The notes below the pieces were generated by a model. That model was not told the origin of the DNA and ran no database searches. It was given only the letters and a program-made list of their open reading frames with translations. 64,000 nt of DNA, from contig MNCI01028922.1 in NCBI GenBank assembly GCA_015680685.1, positions 445,609-509,608 of the forward strand, read 5' to 3'. A program made the translations under genes and the position numbers. Every line of letters starts with the position of its first letter. Positions within the stretch are counted from its first letter, which is position 1. Below are positions 12,027-23,640 of the stretch, piece by piece. This DNA is from Gnetum montanum (Eukaryota; Streptophyta; Gnetopsida; Gnetales; Gnetaceae).

Positions 12027-13180
12027 GTATGCAAGGTCTAGTGGTAAAATGGTTAATCTAAAAAAGACATTAATTGGTACTAATCAAACTATGTTGGGAT
12101 TTTTAAAACTACACTGGGCTTTGCAAAACCATGTTGGGCTTTCCAAAACTAAACTAGGCTTTATAAAACTAAGCTAGACCAATAGAACTAAGTTGGGCTT
12201 TATAAAAATATGTTGGACTTTGTAGAACCATGTTGAGCTTTGCAAAACTATGTTGGGCCAAAAAAAACTATGCTGGACTTTATGTGCATACCTAAAACCC
12301 AATTTTGTGAAATTTTTAAGTTCAAGTTTTGTTGGACTTAAAAATGTCTAGCATGTGATGGAAAAATCAATGGATGGCCAAACTTGTTGTAGTTTCTTAT
12401 GTTGGGCTTTGAAAAGTCCAGCAGTTGTTGGAAAATTTAAAAATAAAAGCAAACTTGCTATAGTTTTTATGTTGGATGTTATAAAGTCTAGCACTTTTGT
12501 GAAAATTTAAATATAAACATTTTAAAAAAAGGTGATTGGAAATAGGTTAAGTTTTGGAAAGATACATTGGTATTTTTCCAAAAATACAATGGGTATAAAA
12601 AGAGCAAGTTTTTGGTTTGCTTTTTTAGAAGGTGTTGGTGTATTTTTCCTTTATGGAAAACTATAGTGGGTGTTGTTGTGCAACATAGAAAAAATGTTAT
12701 TTTTTAAAAAAGATATGTTGGGTATCTTGAAAAACAACACTAGGGTTTATGTGATAATGGAAAATATAATTGGTTTACCAAAACTACAGTAGGTAGTTTG
12801 GTAAAGGGGAAAAGATGTGTTGTTTTGCCAAGAGACCTAATGAAAAAATCCACAGCAGGATATGGGTGGTGGAGAAATGCGTTAGCCTTGGAAAAACCCA
12901 AGGCCAAGTTTTTACAATTAAGTGTTGTAGATTTTTTGTGAAACTCTATTGGCTTCCAAAAGTGTAGCAACTACTGTGAACTTTACAACAATCAAATTGA
13001 TTGCAACCACATTGGGTATTAGTTGCAAGTGGATGGATGACAATGTTCTTTTTTTCTTGGAAAAATTTAACTATTTTTTAATGTTAAGAATGATAGATAA
13101 CACTTGGAATTGATAATCAAACAATGGTAATACAAGATTTAGGTGAAGAACTTGGGTAGAGGCCCTCCTACTTTAGAAAT
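12027..13180 (-). other. Untranslated leader of the minus-strand Tat-A element, with tandem repeats
   Basis: This non-coding stretch lies between the inverted 5' LTR and gag. At the LTR edge the minus strand reads AAAGTAGGAGGGCC (about 13,160-13,175), matching AGAAGTAGGGCC just after the outer 5' LTR and probably part of the primer-site region. Bases 12,085-12,290 hold about eight degenerate copies of a 25-30 bp unit with ACTATGTTGGGCTTT. Weaker copies continue to about 12,480. The rest shows nothing recognisable. Confidence 0.55.
12085..12290. repeat. Tandem repeat, 25-30 bp unit with ACTATGTTGGGCTTT
   Basis: Consecutive degenerate copies such as AAACTATGTTGGGCTTTG recur about every 25-30 bases. 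They sit in the leader of the layer-1 element, upstream of its gag. No function is evident. Confidence 0.6.
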
Positions 13181-13984
13181 TGTAATGCTTGAAAAATTTG
13201 GTGCTGGAAAATCAAAAATCCTAGATGGAAGAGTTTAACTTTGGATCCCAAGGACCTCCAAGAAGAGGATTTGAAGAATCATTGATAGTTTTTCTGATCA
13301 CCCAAATACTTAGAAATTGTAAATGGTGCAATATAATTTAATAGAGAATGTAGATCTAATCTAAGAAAAAAGCATAAAATTTAAAATTAGAATAAACTTG
13401 CATGAACAAATGAATTGTTTCTTTTTATTAAGATAATAAAAATGCTACAAGAGTAGAGTTTCAAGATGTACAAATATGTGCCTAGATGCACAAGTAGTTT
13501 CCCAAATGGTGCCTAAAGTTTGGTGAAACTGGTAGTTTGTGTTTTGTAGTTAGTTGCACAATCCATGTGCATTCAACCTCCAACTTTTGAAACTGCTCAC
13601 TAGTTCTTAGATGTGGATCTACTTCATTGGGTGTAAAAATGATGGATAAATGCATAACTCTTTGCTATTGGATAGTGCACTAAGAGTGTTTAATGCTTAG
13701 CCAAATGCCAAATTTCCAACAAGTCCTTTCAAAGTGTTGGAATTTGATTTAACTAGGTTGTTAGTGTTCAATTTGTTTCTACAAATTTTTTGCTATGATT
13801 GCTAATAGATTGCTATAATTTGTAGGTGTGGTAGGCCATTATTTCTATTGTAGTTTTTCATTTATGATAAATTTTGATGGACCCAAGCAATCAAACCTAT
13901 GTTGGATATCATAAATAGTAAATGGACTTTTGCAATTATGCTGATTTCACCTAAATACATTGGCCTCATTGGAACTACACTAGA

Positions 13985-14493
13985 CTTGTGGCATCCATGC
14001 TGGAACTATGCTAGCTAGCTAGGAAGCCCCATCCATGCTTGGACTACTCTAGAACTATGTTGGCTAGCTAGGAAGTCCCATCTAGGTTGGGATTATGTTG
14101 GAACTACGTTGGCTAGCTAGAAAGCCTCATTCATGCTGGGACTACACTGGAACTATGTTGGCCAACTAGGAAGTCCCATCCTTGCTGGGACTACATTGGA
14201 ACTATGTTGGCTAGCTAGGAATCTCCCATCCACGTTAGGCCTAGGCCAAAGCTACACTAGCCAACTAGGTAGCCCCATCCACACTGGAACTATGCTGGAG
14301 CTATGCTAGCCAGCTAGGAAGCCCCATCGACATTGGGACTATGTTGGAGCTATGTTGTCTAGCTAGGAAACCCCATCCATGTTGAGACTATACTGGAGCT
14401 ATGTTGGCCAGCTAGCAAGCCCCATCCATGTTGGCACTATGCTGGAGCTATGCTAGCTAGGTAGGAAGCCTCATCCATGTTGGGACTGTGTTG
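13985..14493. repeat. 49-bp minisatellite in U3 of the inverted LTR
   Basis: About ten head-to-tail copies of a 49-bp unit, with motifs CATCCATGCTGGGACTAC and GCTAGCTAGGAAGCCCC. Clear unit starts lie near 14,080, 14,129, 14,178, 14,229, 14,277, 14,326, 14,375 and 14,424. The same array resumes at 48,947-49,215 on the other side of the outer element, which shows that one array was split by the insertion. Confidence 0.85.
14489..14493 (+). repeat. Left target duplication of the outer Tat-A element (degenerate)
   Basis: TGTTG precedes the LTR start, and CACTA (48,942-48,946) follows the 3' LTR end. Both align to the same five positions of the 49-bp array unit (consensus CACTG). They are therefore in the right place for a 5-bp target duplication, although their sequences have drifted. 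Confidence 0.45.
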
Positions 14494-16267
14494 TGAAACA
14501 CCACAAAATTACATGTTGTAACCATTTTGATTATGTAGCCTTCACCCCATGAAACCTGAGGCAAGAAATTCAATGTAAATGTGAAGATTACAATCCAAGA
14601 GATGCAAATTCACATACTTTATATTTTTTGGGGCTAAAAAATGCCTCATAAGTGGTTAAAGCCTCATCTCTAAAGAGAAAAAATTCATACAATTTTTATA
14701 TTAAGGCTTGGGGAGGGGGTGTTAAAAATGCCTTTTGGGATGCAAAAATTGACATTTCAATGGTTTTTATGGAGGGTATAGCATTTTCTATGTTGAAGAC
14801 ACCTACCCCTAAAAAGAATGCATGGGGATACAACTCACCTTCCCCCAATGTGGAGGCCATACCCCTAGCATGGAGGATTCAATGAGGAAGACCTAGCTAG
14901 GAAGATCTACCTCCAGCTAGGAAGATCTTCCTCTAGCATGGAAGATCTTTCCCCAGCCTAGAAGATCTACCCCTAGCATGGAAGATCTACCCCTAGCCTA
15001 AAAGAGCTTTCCCCAGTGTAGAAGATCTATCCCTAGCTTGGAAGATCTATCCCAACATAGAAGATCTACTCCCATCATGGAAGATTTGCCCCTAGTGTGG
15101 AAGACCTACCCCCAGCATGGAAGATCTAGCATGGAAGATCTTACCCTAGTGTAGAAGATCTACCCTTGACTTAGAAGATCTTCCCCTAGTGTAGAATATC
15201 TACCTCTAGCTTGGAAGATCTCCCCTTAATGTAGAAGATCTATCCTCAATGTAGAAGATCTTTCTCAAGCATAGGAGATCTATCCTCAGCCTAGAACATC
15301 TTCCCCCAACATAGAGGATCTACCCCAACTTGGAAGATTTCTCTCCAATGTGGAAGATCTACCTCTAGTGTGGAAGATCTTCTCCCCACCTGGAAGATCT
15401 ACCTCTAGTGTGGAAGATATTTTCCAAACCTAGAAAATCCACCTCCAACAAGGATGCCATCCCCCTAGTGTAGAAGCCATTCTCCCTACATGGATGGTGT
15501 GCCCCCATTACTATTTCTAGTAAACGAAATTGGCCATGGTGGTATGACACTTACTATATATGGTAACCCCTAGATTTTGGCACCTACCCCACCTAAAATG
15601 TAATAGAAATTTTTAGATAATTTGTAGTCATTTTGCAACCTAATTTGTAGCAATTTATAGCCAATTTGTAGCATGATTCAAGGCCTAAAACCTATATAAA
15701 CCAACCCCAGACATCATTTTCAAGTTTGATCCCCTTGGTACTCACACACTTTGGTAGTTTTGCATTTAAAATCTTTGAACACATACAAAGCTTCTTGAAT
15801 CCCCATCGTCAATCCTCCATAGCCATTGTTACACTCCCCTGTAACACCAACATTGTAGATCTAGTGTAAGGAGTAGCAAAGTTTCAAAAACATTTGAAGT
15901 TGTAGAGCATCCTAATCATGGAACAACAGATTTCAAGCCTCCAACGAAGTGAACCCCCTGCTACCCTAGGCACATTTTTGTACACATTTCTTGAACCATT
16001 CTTTATTTCTTTTAAAATAAAGTTCATAGTTCTATTTGTGTGCAAGAAAGATTTATTTGTTCCATTTTGATGAATTTATTTTTTCAGATCTGCATTGCAT
16101 TTTTATTTTTTCTACCTCCTTTTTTTCATTTCATAAGTCCTAGGGTGATCTACTAGACTATCTAGGGCACCTTAGATTCCATTCTTTGGAGGCCTTGGAG
16201 ATTCAGGGTTAAAGCTATTATGTTGGGATTTTTAGTTTTCTAGCAATAGAATTGTTAAGGCACTATA
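14494..16267 (+). mobile_element. 5' LTR of outer Tat-A element (layer 2a)
   Basis: The LTR begins TGAAACACC at 14,494 and ends near 16,267 in GGCACTATA, a decayed form of GGTGCTACA. It pairs with the LTR at 47,182-48,941: both share the 5' 380 bases, a GGAAGATCT array, the same TATA region (CTATATAAA, 15,692-15,700), AATAAA (16,016-16,021) and the terminal block. Length is about 1.77 kb against 1.76 kb for the 3' copy. The two LTRs differ at many positions, so the insertion is not recent. Confidence 0.85.
14880..15445 (+). repeat. 20-bp GGAAGATCT minisatellite in U3 (5' LTR)
   Basis: Close to 28 tandem copies of a unit of about 20 bp, GGAAGATCTACCCCYAGCAT, with many substitutions. The homologous array in the 3' LTR is at 47,585-48,140. 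Other LTRs of the same subfamily carry unrelated arrays in the equivalent position. Confidence 0.85.
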
Positions 16268-17199
16268 GTTTTTTGGAGCCAGAAGTAGGGCCTCCATCCA
16301 ATTTCAATGTCTAAATTAGTTTGCCTAGTTACCAATGTTTCCTTTTGTTTAAAAAATACACAATTTTGACATTAAAACCTATAAAACCTTCAAATGCCAA
16401 TGCTACCACTTATACCCCTTGCAAAAGAAGCCTAGTGTGGAAGTTATAGGTGTTTGAGTTTTTATAATTTTCACAATAGTTGTTGTGAAACTCACAGCTA
16501 GCATTGGTTTGCAATTTTAACTTTAACCCCTATTGTTGCCAATATTTTCTTAGTTTTTCTAGCATTAGTGGATTTAACACCCAAATCCCCATCCCCTCGT
16601 ATTAAGAAAATTGGCACCTTTCCAAATCATCTTTTTGTGGAAACTTAAAATTTCCACTTTGGGTTTCAATCCCTGCCCCCACACCAACATTGAAACAAGA
16701 GGTGTAAGACCTTCCATCTTACCCCTTCTCTTTCTCCCTACCAAATCCAATGTAGGTTTAGCTAGGAAGCCCAACATGGATGAGGTTTGATATCACCATT
16801 CTACCATTTTTAGTAAAGGGGTATACCCCCTTTAACAACCACCTTACTATTTATTGTAAATAACTTGCTTTAGCTATTTTTATCATTTTTTAACCTTTTC
16901 ACCCCTTTCTTTCCCCCCTACTACACCCCAAAATAGGTGTAGCTATGAAGCTAGGAGTGGATGGATTGTGATACCACATGTTTTCCATCTTTAGCAAAGG
17001 GGTATACCCCCTTTTGGCAGCCACTTACTATTTATAGTAAGTAACCCATTTTCAGCAATTTTTGCTTCTTTCAGCTATATTTAAATTCCACTTGGAATTT
17101 TCACTTTATTTAACCTTTTACGACATCATTTAGCCATTTTAAGCACTTTTTACCATGCCTTTTAGCCAATCAACCATACTACCACTTAACCTCATAAAC
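16268..17199 (+). other. Primer-site region and gag leader of outer Tat-A element
   Basis: TGGAGCCAGAAGTAGGG at 16,274-16,290 lies just past the LTR. It resembles the TGGCGCC-type primer-binding sites of plant Tat/Athila elements; this is inference. The leader then has no coding sequence. It contains a duplicated segment around AAAGGGGTATACCCCCTTT near 16,815 and 16,997, about 182 bp apart. Confidence 0.5.
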
Positions 17200-19614
17200 A
17201 TGGTATCTAGCCATGATGTAGTTCATGTTTATGACTCGAAAGACCCATCGGTCATAAAATGAAGGCAATTACTTAGAAAAAGGGGTAAGATCCTAGATTT
17301 TGCAGTTATCAATGAGGAGTTCTACAACTTCCTCTATGCTAAGATGCAAGCTAATCTATTGATACCATGCTTCGAATCTAATGCTAAGCACTAATTCGAA
17401 ATTATACATTGGGATGGGAAAGAATACATCCCATCCTGCTATGACCAAATCCCCTTCATAGAATTTTACTAACAAATGCTCATAAAACTCATAGAGGTTG
17501 ATGATTTTAGTGAGGGAATTAGTTCAAAGGATTGTCAAGGATAGGAAGATGAATTTGAGGCTAAACAAGAGCTGGAAACCTTCATTGGAAGTCTTTTCCA
17601 AACTCTAGATCCCCAAACAACCACATCTAATGCAACATCTCTTACCTCATTGATGGAACAAGTCCTAAGATCCAACTCTTCTTCTATCCATCCTACCATG
17701 TTTGGGTCCACACCCATCATCACCACATACCAAACACAACCCGTGTCCCAATCCACTTCTTTATTCTTATTGGTACCCTTTGCCACATAACCTAATTTTG
17801 TTCACCTAGTCATGGTGATGTCTACCTCACCATCTCCCTTTGACATTCCAGTGGGACCCTCATTGGGACCCTAAGTAACATAAGCATCTCATACCTCATT
17901 TTTCCTCTTTGTGCCTAAAGTTTTGGCATAATCATCTTTCTCCTTGTTTAGCCTACCTATGACCACCATAACCCAACCTCTTCCTTCAATACCGCAACCT
18001 ATCATGAGGTCCTAAGCCTCTCAATTTCTTCATCAACTATCAACACAAGCATCGTAGCCCATGAGGATGCTCCAAGGCTTGGATCAAGTCTTCCAAATGA
18101 TCCAAGATCTTAACAAAAAGCTACAAAAACTTGAAGCAAACACAACTTAGATGTGCAAGGTTCTATATTTTTACTAAGATGATCTTGTAAGCCATACAAT
18201 GCTTCAAATAACCTTGCCTGCAAGTTTTTCTATTCCAAACTTTACCAAATATAATGGTGAAAGGGATTTCAATGAACATCTAGTAACCTTCCAGTCTAAG
18301 TGCCTCTTTTTGCAAGCTTGGCCTCATATGTTATTTAAAATTTTCCCCATGTCCCTCAAGGGTAAAGCTCTAGATTGGTATCAAACCTTGCCTAGAGGCT
18401 CCATCTCTTTGTTTGATGACTTGATTGACCAATTTGTCAATCACTTCAAATACAACTGGAAGATGAATGTCACATTGGACAAATTGATGAAGGTGAAGCA
18501 AGGCCCACTTGAATCAGTTAAAAGGTTCATTAAAAAGTTTAACTCAATGCTTAATGAGATCCCAAAGCCTATTGCTAAAACCCATCTCTTGGCCATCTAT
18601 AAGGGAGTAGTAAATGACTTTATCAAGTCAAAGCTATACTACCTAGAGCCCTAGTCACTAAGCTAAGCCTTCTCAAAAACTAAAAACATTGAGGGGGTAG
18701 CTAAAGCAAGCAACAACCTAGGCTACATGACCTATAAAAAATAACATGTGAGGAGGGATAGTAATAAAAATAGGCAAGAAAATACCATCATGGCCATAGT
18801 AGCAAAAGAGACAAAACAAGAAGAGAGGAGGGGATCACCATCACACAACACATCCATTAACTCATCGCAACCATCCATTTCCTATGTCCCAAACCAGCCA
18901 AAACCAAATGTTGGATGCAAGGATAGATCTAAGTATGCTAGGTTTTCCATGAACCCCTATGAGCTTCTAGAATAGTTGCTTAGAAACAACTGTATACAAC
19001 ATAAGCAACTATTTGAAGAGGCTTGCAAGAGGCATGATCAGCTTTGTAACATAGCTAGTGATCCAACAATAGCTACCAAAGATAATCCTAATCTATCAAA
19101 GTACTTCAAATTAGATAGTAATTGCCATTATCATTAAATGGCTAGTCATGACACTAATTTTTGGCTAGCATTAAAGGATGACTTCTAGAAGATGATAAAC
19201 CACAGAGAGTTTGTAGTGAGTGAGCCGAACTCTCCAAGAGCCAACAACTCCTCTTATATGATGGCCTCATTCACAAAAACCAAGTGGTCTAATCCTCCTA
19301 GAAAGCTATTTGTCATTAGAGTACCACCATGATCCCAAAACACAAAGCCTAGAAAGCCATTTGTCATACGGGTACTAGCTACTCTAGCCCCTAAGGAGCC
19401 TTTCATCATATGTATCCCCCCTTTAGTGGCTTTAAGATCATGACATAATCAATGACTTGCTAATCCTCCAAAGTCTAGGGAACCATTTTTAGTTATTTGA
19501 GTTCCTCCACCTTCAACAAGTTAAACCACAATAACTCATGATAAAAGCCCACCTATAGTGGCCAATAACTCAGAGGTTAGCAAGAAACCATCATCAAAAT
19601 GATGATGAAAGCAA
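17200..19614 (+). pseudogene. Tat-A gag of the outer element, interrupted by the Tat-B insertion
   Basis: Gag starts at the ATG at 17,200 (MVSSHDVVHVYDSKD), matching the start of the minus-strand copy. The N-terminal domain is followed by a Ser/Pro/Thr-rich linker (17,600-18,050). The capsid-like gag domain lies at 18,199-18,654: FTKYNGERDFNEHL, FPMSLKGKALDWYQTL, PRGSISLFDDLIDQFV, ESVKRFIKKFN. A linker follows with FKLDSNCHYH and SHDTNFWLALKDD, a decayed C-H-H-C knuckle typical of Tat gag. Proline-rich repeats with PFVIRV precede the break at 19,614. Coding resumes at 40,116 after the Tat-B element. Stops are mainly TAG. Confidence 0.8.
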
Positions 19615-19619
19615 CCTAT
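19615..19619 (+). repeat. Left target duplication CCTAT of the Tat-B element
   Basis: CCTAT directly precedes the Tat-B 5' LTR and recurs at 40,116-40,120 right after the 3' LTR. Removing the element and one copy gives AACCTATTG...AAACCAACAA. This matches the uninterrupted minus-strand homologue at about 9,606-9,640. Confidence 0.85.
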
Positions 19620-21205
19620 TCAGACACCACCAAATTTGGACTACAACATCCTAGTTGCAAATTTTGGCAATGTGTGGGAACTACACTCAACCCCTTTGTA
19701 GAGCATAGAGAGTGTAGTCTCCTAGAGTGTAGTCAGTTGGAGGGGAAAATTTGGAAATTTTGCCTAAGTGTTGAGACTATGCTCTCCCCCAAGCACACCA
19801 TTCTAGAGCATAGGTAGCGAAGTCAGTAGAGCATAGTCAAAAGGAGATTAGCTTCACAAATTTTTCCAAGTCCTAGGACTATGCTCGCCCCCAACTAGGA
19901 GCATAGTTAGCCTCTTAGGGAGAGCATAGTCTACAAAAAATTGATTTTCCTCATAGATTGCACCAGCATTGAGACTACACTCACCCCAAGCCTAGAGCAC
20001 AGTCACCTTTTAGAAGAGCGTAGTCAACAAGGACATTCTCTAGCAGCCTCATTAGCATAGTAACGATGCTCATCTCAGCTCTAGAATGTAGTCAACTCAC
20101 CTTTGGCAAGCATAGTAAAAAAATACTTATTTTTTGTATCCTAGTTTGCCCCAAAATTGTAACTACACTCAACCCCATGTGAGAGCATGTTGAGCATAGT
20201 CTTGTAGAGTGTAGTTTCTAAGTTTCATTTTTTTGGTACCTTGTGGCCCTCTTGGCACACACACATGTAGTTTGCAACATAGTCACAGTCCTGTAGAGTC
20301 TTGCAAAGTTCGGTAGAGCATAGCAAAGTGTAACATCATTAACACCATTAGTCCCATTGGCACATCACATGAATAGTACTACGCTGAGCATGGTCCCAAC
20401 CATCCCATCCACCATGTGGCAGCCATCCTGCATTCCCCGCTAACCCTAAACCTATAAATACCCATGTCTTTAATGTTTGTAGTGGGGGGAGAAGAAGGGG
20501 AAGAAAAAAAAACTTCAATGGATGGTTAGAAAATTTGGCAAATCAAGGGCACATTGATGAACTAGCAAACATGTGAAGTTGTAGACGATTATAGATCCTT
20601 GAAGCCTAGCAGAACATCACATCTAGTAGTACACCATGGTGGCCAACCTGGTAGATGTAGACACCTTAGTAGAATAGTAGTCTTGATAACCAAATAGCCT
20701 AGGGATTGTGACTATGTTGTCCACCTACACTTGCTATACACCATGTACCTTCTAACCCTCCTTCTTGGTGTTAACTATGCTCAACCCCATTTAGGGTGGT
20801 ACTATGCTTCATTCTCTTTGTTTCATGGCATTCTCTAAATTTTATTTACATTTTTTTGCTATTTTACCATGTAGCCATGCTTGAAATGATTCTTAGGTAG
20901 TGGTTCCTACACATTGACATTATTTGCCTCACTGAAACCCTTGACTATGCTTGTGCCCTTGAGTGCTTGTAACTACGCTCAATTCCACTGAAACTGAAAA
21001 TACTGCAAACACTGCTTACACCCTTAGCACCATCTTGCATTAGCATTAGCATTGTAGCTAACCATGCTGCACCCTTGTTACATTTGGTAAGTCCTTGTTC
21101 AATCAGCTAGACCATTTAGGGTGCCTTGTCTCTACCTCTAGCAGGCCCTTGCATGGATTTGGGGTTAGGCTATGTACCTGTGGACCTTGTTATAGTTTTT
21201 GGTGT
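19620..21205 (+). mobile_element. 5' LTR of Tat-B element
   Basis: The LTR starts TCAGACACC, a mutated TGAAACACC. It aligns with the 3' LTR at 38,603 through U3 repeats, the TATA box (TATAAATA, 20,453-20,460), a conserved GAAAATTTGGCAAATCAAGG stretch and a block ending near GTGGACCTTGTTATAG. The right edge is set only to within about 15 bp because the terminal bases differ from the 3' LTR. GAGAAGGAGGGTC follows, parallel to AGAAGTAGGGCC after the Tat-A LTR. Confidence 0.75.
19680..20225 (+). repeat. U3 tandem repeat of Tat-B LTR, about 95-bp unit
   Basis: Units of the form GACTATGCTC...CCCC...GAGCATAGTC...GAGTGTAGTC start near 19,680, 19,770, 19,878, 19,971, 20,060 and 20,160. The same series is in the 3' LTR at about 38,655-39,160. 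It is diverged but in register. Confidence 0.65.
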
Positions 21206-21605
21206 GAGAAGGAGGGTCAAACCACTTTTTCAAACTTCGTTGTAACTATCTCACATGCTCTTTGCATTACAGTTGCTAGCTTCAGGCTAGCGTAGACTAT
21301 ATTACCCTTGTGGGCTTGCTGCATGCATAGTAGTAGCTAGATCTTAGGCTAGCACAAGAATTATCTATTAACTTGTTGGTATAGATGAGATCCTATAGTC
21401 AGTCCCCTTGGGAATCTATGTAGCAACCCAAATCATACTCATTTCCACTTTCTACTAAATTTTAGTCATTTTCAACTAGAGCATAGTTGTCTCTAGCGTA
21501 GCTAGCATAGTCTGCTCTCTGGCATGGGAAGTGTAGTCAGCATAGTCCACAGTGTTTTACAACCAGCAAGCCCTATAGTCCACTCTTGCAACTTGATCTA
21601 CATCC
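21206..21605 (+). other. Primer-site region and leader of Tat-B element
   Basis: GAGAAGGAGGGTC at 21,206-21,218 marks the region just after the LTR where the primer-binding site is expected. The remaining 380 bases to the gag ATG show no coding potential and some AGCATAGTC-type motifs. Confidence 0.45.
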
Positions 21606-23640
21606 ATGAACCTAGAACAACCTTCAATGTCAATCTCGAATGCACTCAACATCTTTTCGATCCAACAGGAGACTAGGATTGATGACCCTGGCAGTCTCAT
21701 AATGGTAGGAATAAGGCAATTCCTTAGGTTATGTGGTCAAGACCTAGAATATGCTGTGCTAAGAAATGAGTAGTACAACTTCATATGCACAAAGATTTAA
21801 GCAAGGTTATTTGTAGACCATTCTATCATGGAGGAAAAACAAAACTATGAACTGATCCATCTAGATGGATAAGAGTATATCCCATCCTCATTTAATATCA
21901 TCCCACTCATGGAGCCCTACCATTGGCTATTAGCCTAGCTCATTTGAGCAAGTGAGCACAATGTAGGAATGGACCATGAGATGGTCCTATAGGAAGAAGA
22001 GGATGAGTTCGAAGCTCACTTTGAGAACAAGGGCTTTTTTCATACCATCTTCCAATGAATGATCCCTAGTTTGGCTTCTTGTTGGCCTCATTTACATGTT
22101 CTCCTCGAGATGGTCATAGCACCAGCATCACCTTCCCACTCTGCCAACCGTAAGTCAATCCATATAATAGCAATGCATCAGACACAATGCACACATTATG
22201 GTGTAGTGGCTTCTCTTGAATTACCCTTCATGGCATCATCACAACCCACTTAGCCATCTCTACTTATAGCAACTAGACTAGCTTAACCATATATCCACAT
22301 AGGGTCCATCTCTAGGCCCTATGCAACTTAGGTATCCTATGTCCTACTTGTTTCGTTAGCACCCTCGATGCCAACCCAAACCACGCGTGCATTGCTTTTC
22401 CCAATATTTGTCCCCATAGCACAACCAACACATCAAGTGCATTGTGTGGTTCCACAACCTACAACCAAGCCATGGGCCACACAGCCAATCCAACAGTAGA
22501 TAGCACAACTATCATAGCAGATAACACAACTAGCATAACTAGCTAGAGCATCTCAAAACTTAGACTAGGCATTCAAAATGATACAAAGCTTGATAGAAGA
22601 GGTGAGATGACTCAAAGCCACCTCCTTTGAAATTGTTAACATGGTGGACTTCTACCAGGATGATCTTATAAGTCCTATGGTCTCACCTCTGACTCTTCCA
22701 ACTAGAGTCTCACTACCTCAATTCACCAAATACAATGGTGAGGGAGATCCCAATGAGCATCTAATCACATTTAGGTTTGAGTGTCTATTTTTGCAAGCAT
22801 GGTTGCATGCTATCATATGTGTGTTTGCCATGTCACTAACTGGCAAAGTAGTAGATTGGTACCATGCACTACCCAGAGGCTCTATCTCCTCTTTGGAGAA
22901 CCTCTTGAGCCAATTCATAACATACTTCAAATATAATTTGAAGCCAAAGGCAGCCTTAGACCAGCTAATGCAAGTCAAGTATGGAAACCTAGAGCCTACA
23001 CAAAGGTTCATTCAACATTGGAGTGCATCACTAAATGAAATACAAGAGCCAATAGCTGAAGCACATCTCCTAGCAATTTTGAAGGATGTAGTCAATGACT
23101 TTATAAAGTCAAAACTATATTACCTAGGCCTGCAATCCCTAAGCTAGGCCTTCACTCAAACCAAAATCATAAAAGACATAACAAAAGCTAGTAAGGACCT
23201 GGCCTACATGGCCTACAAGAGTGAGCATGCAAGGAGGGACAAAGACAAGGGAAATAAAAACACAACAATGGAAACTATAGTTAAAGAAGCCAAAGCAACC
23301 AATGTGGGGCAAATAGCTAAGTAGCCCAAAGCCTCGACTAGCAACAAAGCTACCAACTCTAGTGCTAAGGCAACCAACCAGACTACATTCTTGGTGGCCA
23401 TAGTACAAGTTGTTCAAAGGTCCAACTTTGAGTGCAAGGATTGCTTTAAGTATACCCCATTTCCACTAAAGCCTTTAGAGCTACTAGACTAACTACTAAA
23501 ATCTGGACACATCTAATACAAACAAATGTCTAAGGTTGCCCACAAACAACATGATAGATACTATGAGCTACTAGGAAATCCCATTTTGGCAGCACCAAAT
23601 GAGCACTTGGTCCCAAGACATTTTAGATTAGAATTATTTT
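21606..23640 (+). pseudogene. Tat-B gag
   Basis: Gag is read from the ATG at 21,606 (MNLEQPSMSISNALN). The N-terminal domain is homologous to the Tat-A gags. A long Pro/Thr/Ala-rich linker follows (22,100-22,560). The capsid-like gag domain lies at 22,641-23,147: FTKYNGEGDPNEHLITF, MSLTGKVVDWYHALPRG, SISSLENLLSQF, EPTQRFIQHW. A basic Lys/Ala-rich tail follows (EHARRDKDKGNKN). A C/H linker equivalent to that of Tat-A precedes 23,640. Stops are mostly TAG where CAG or TGG would be expected. The open frames on the minus strand at 22,718-23,011 and 23,139-23,417 are antisense shadows. Confidence 0.8.

Larger units (their letters stand above)
13181..14493 (-). mobile_element. Inverted Tat-A 5' LTR, left piece (layer 1)
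   Basis: Read on the minus strand, this is the distal part of a Tat-A LTR. It ends GCATTACA at 13,181, preceded by a GGAGGTCCTTGGG block and GGATTTTTGATTTTCCAGCA, which align with the end of the plus-strand LTR at about 16,180-16,267. Its U3 contains the 49-bp array at 13,985-14,493. The LTR is cut at 14,493 by insertion of the outer element. Its other piece, including the LTR start, is at 48,942-49,555. This is the 5' LTR of the minus-strand gag-protease at 12,026-8,570. Confidence 0.7.

Noticed and set aside
14880-15445. Possible CRISPR-like array of short repeats
   Set aside because: Units are contiguous 20-mers without unique spacers, the setting is a eukaryotic LTR, and the same array occurs in the partner LTR. 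It is a minisatellite.
16574-16777. 67-codon minus-strand frame in the gag leader
   Set aside because: No homology, and it is antisense in a leader that has no coding counterpart in the other Tat copies.
22718-23011. 97-codon minus-strand frame
   Set aside because: It lies antisense across the Tat-B gag capsid domain, whose sense frame has clear homology.
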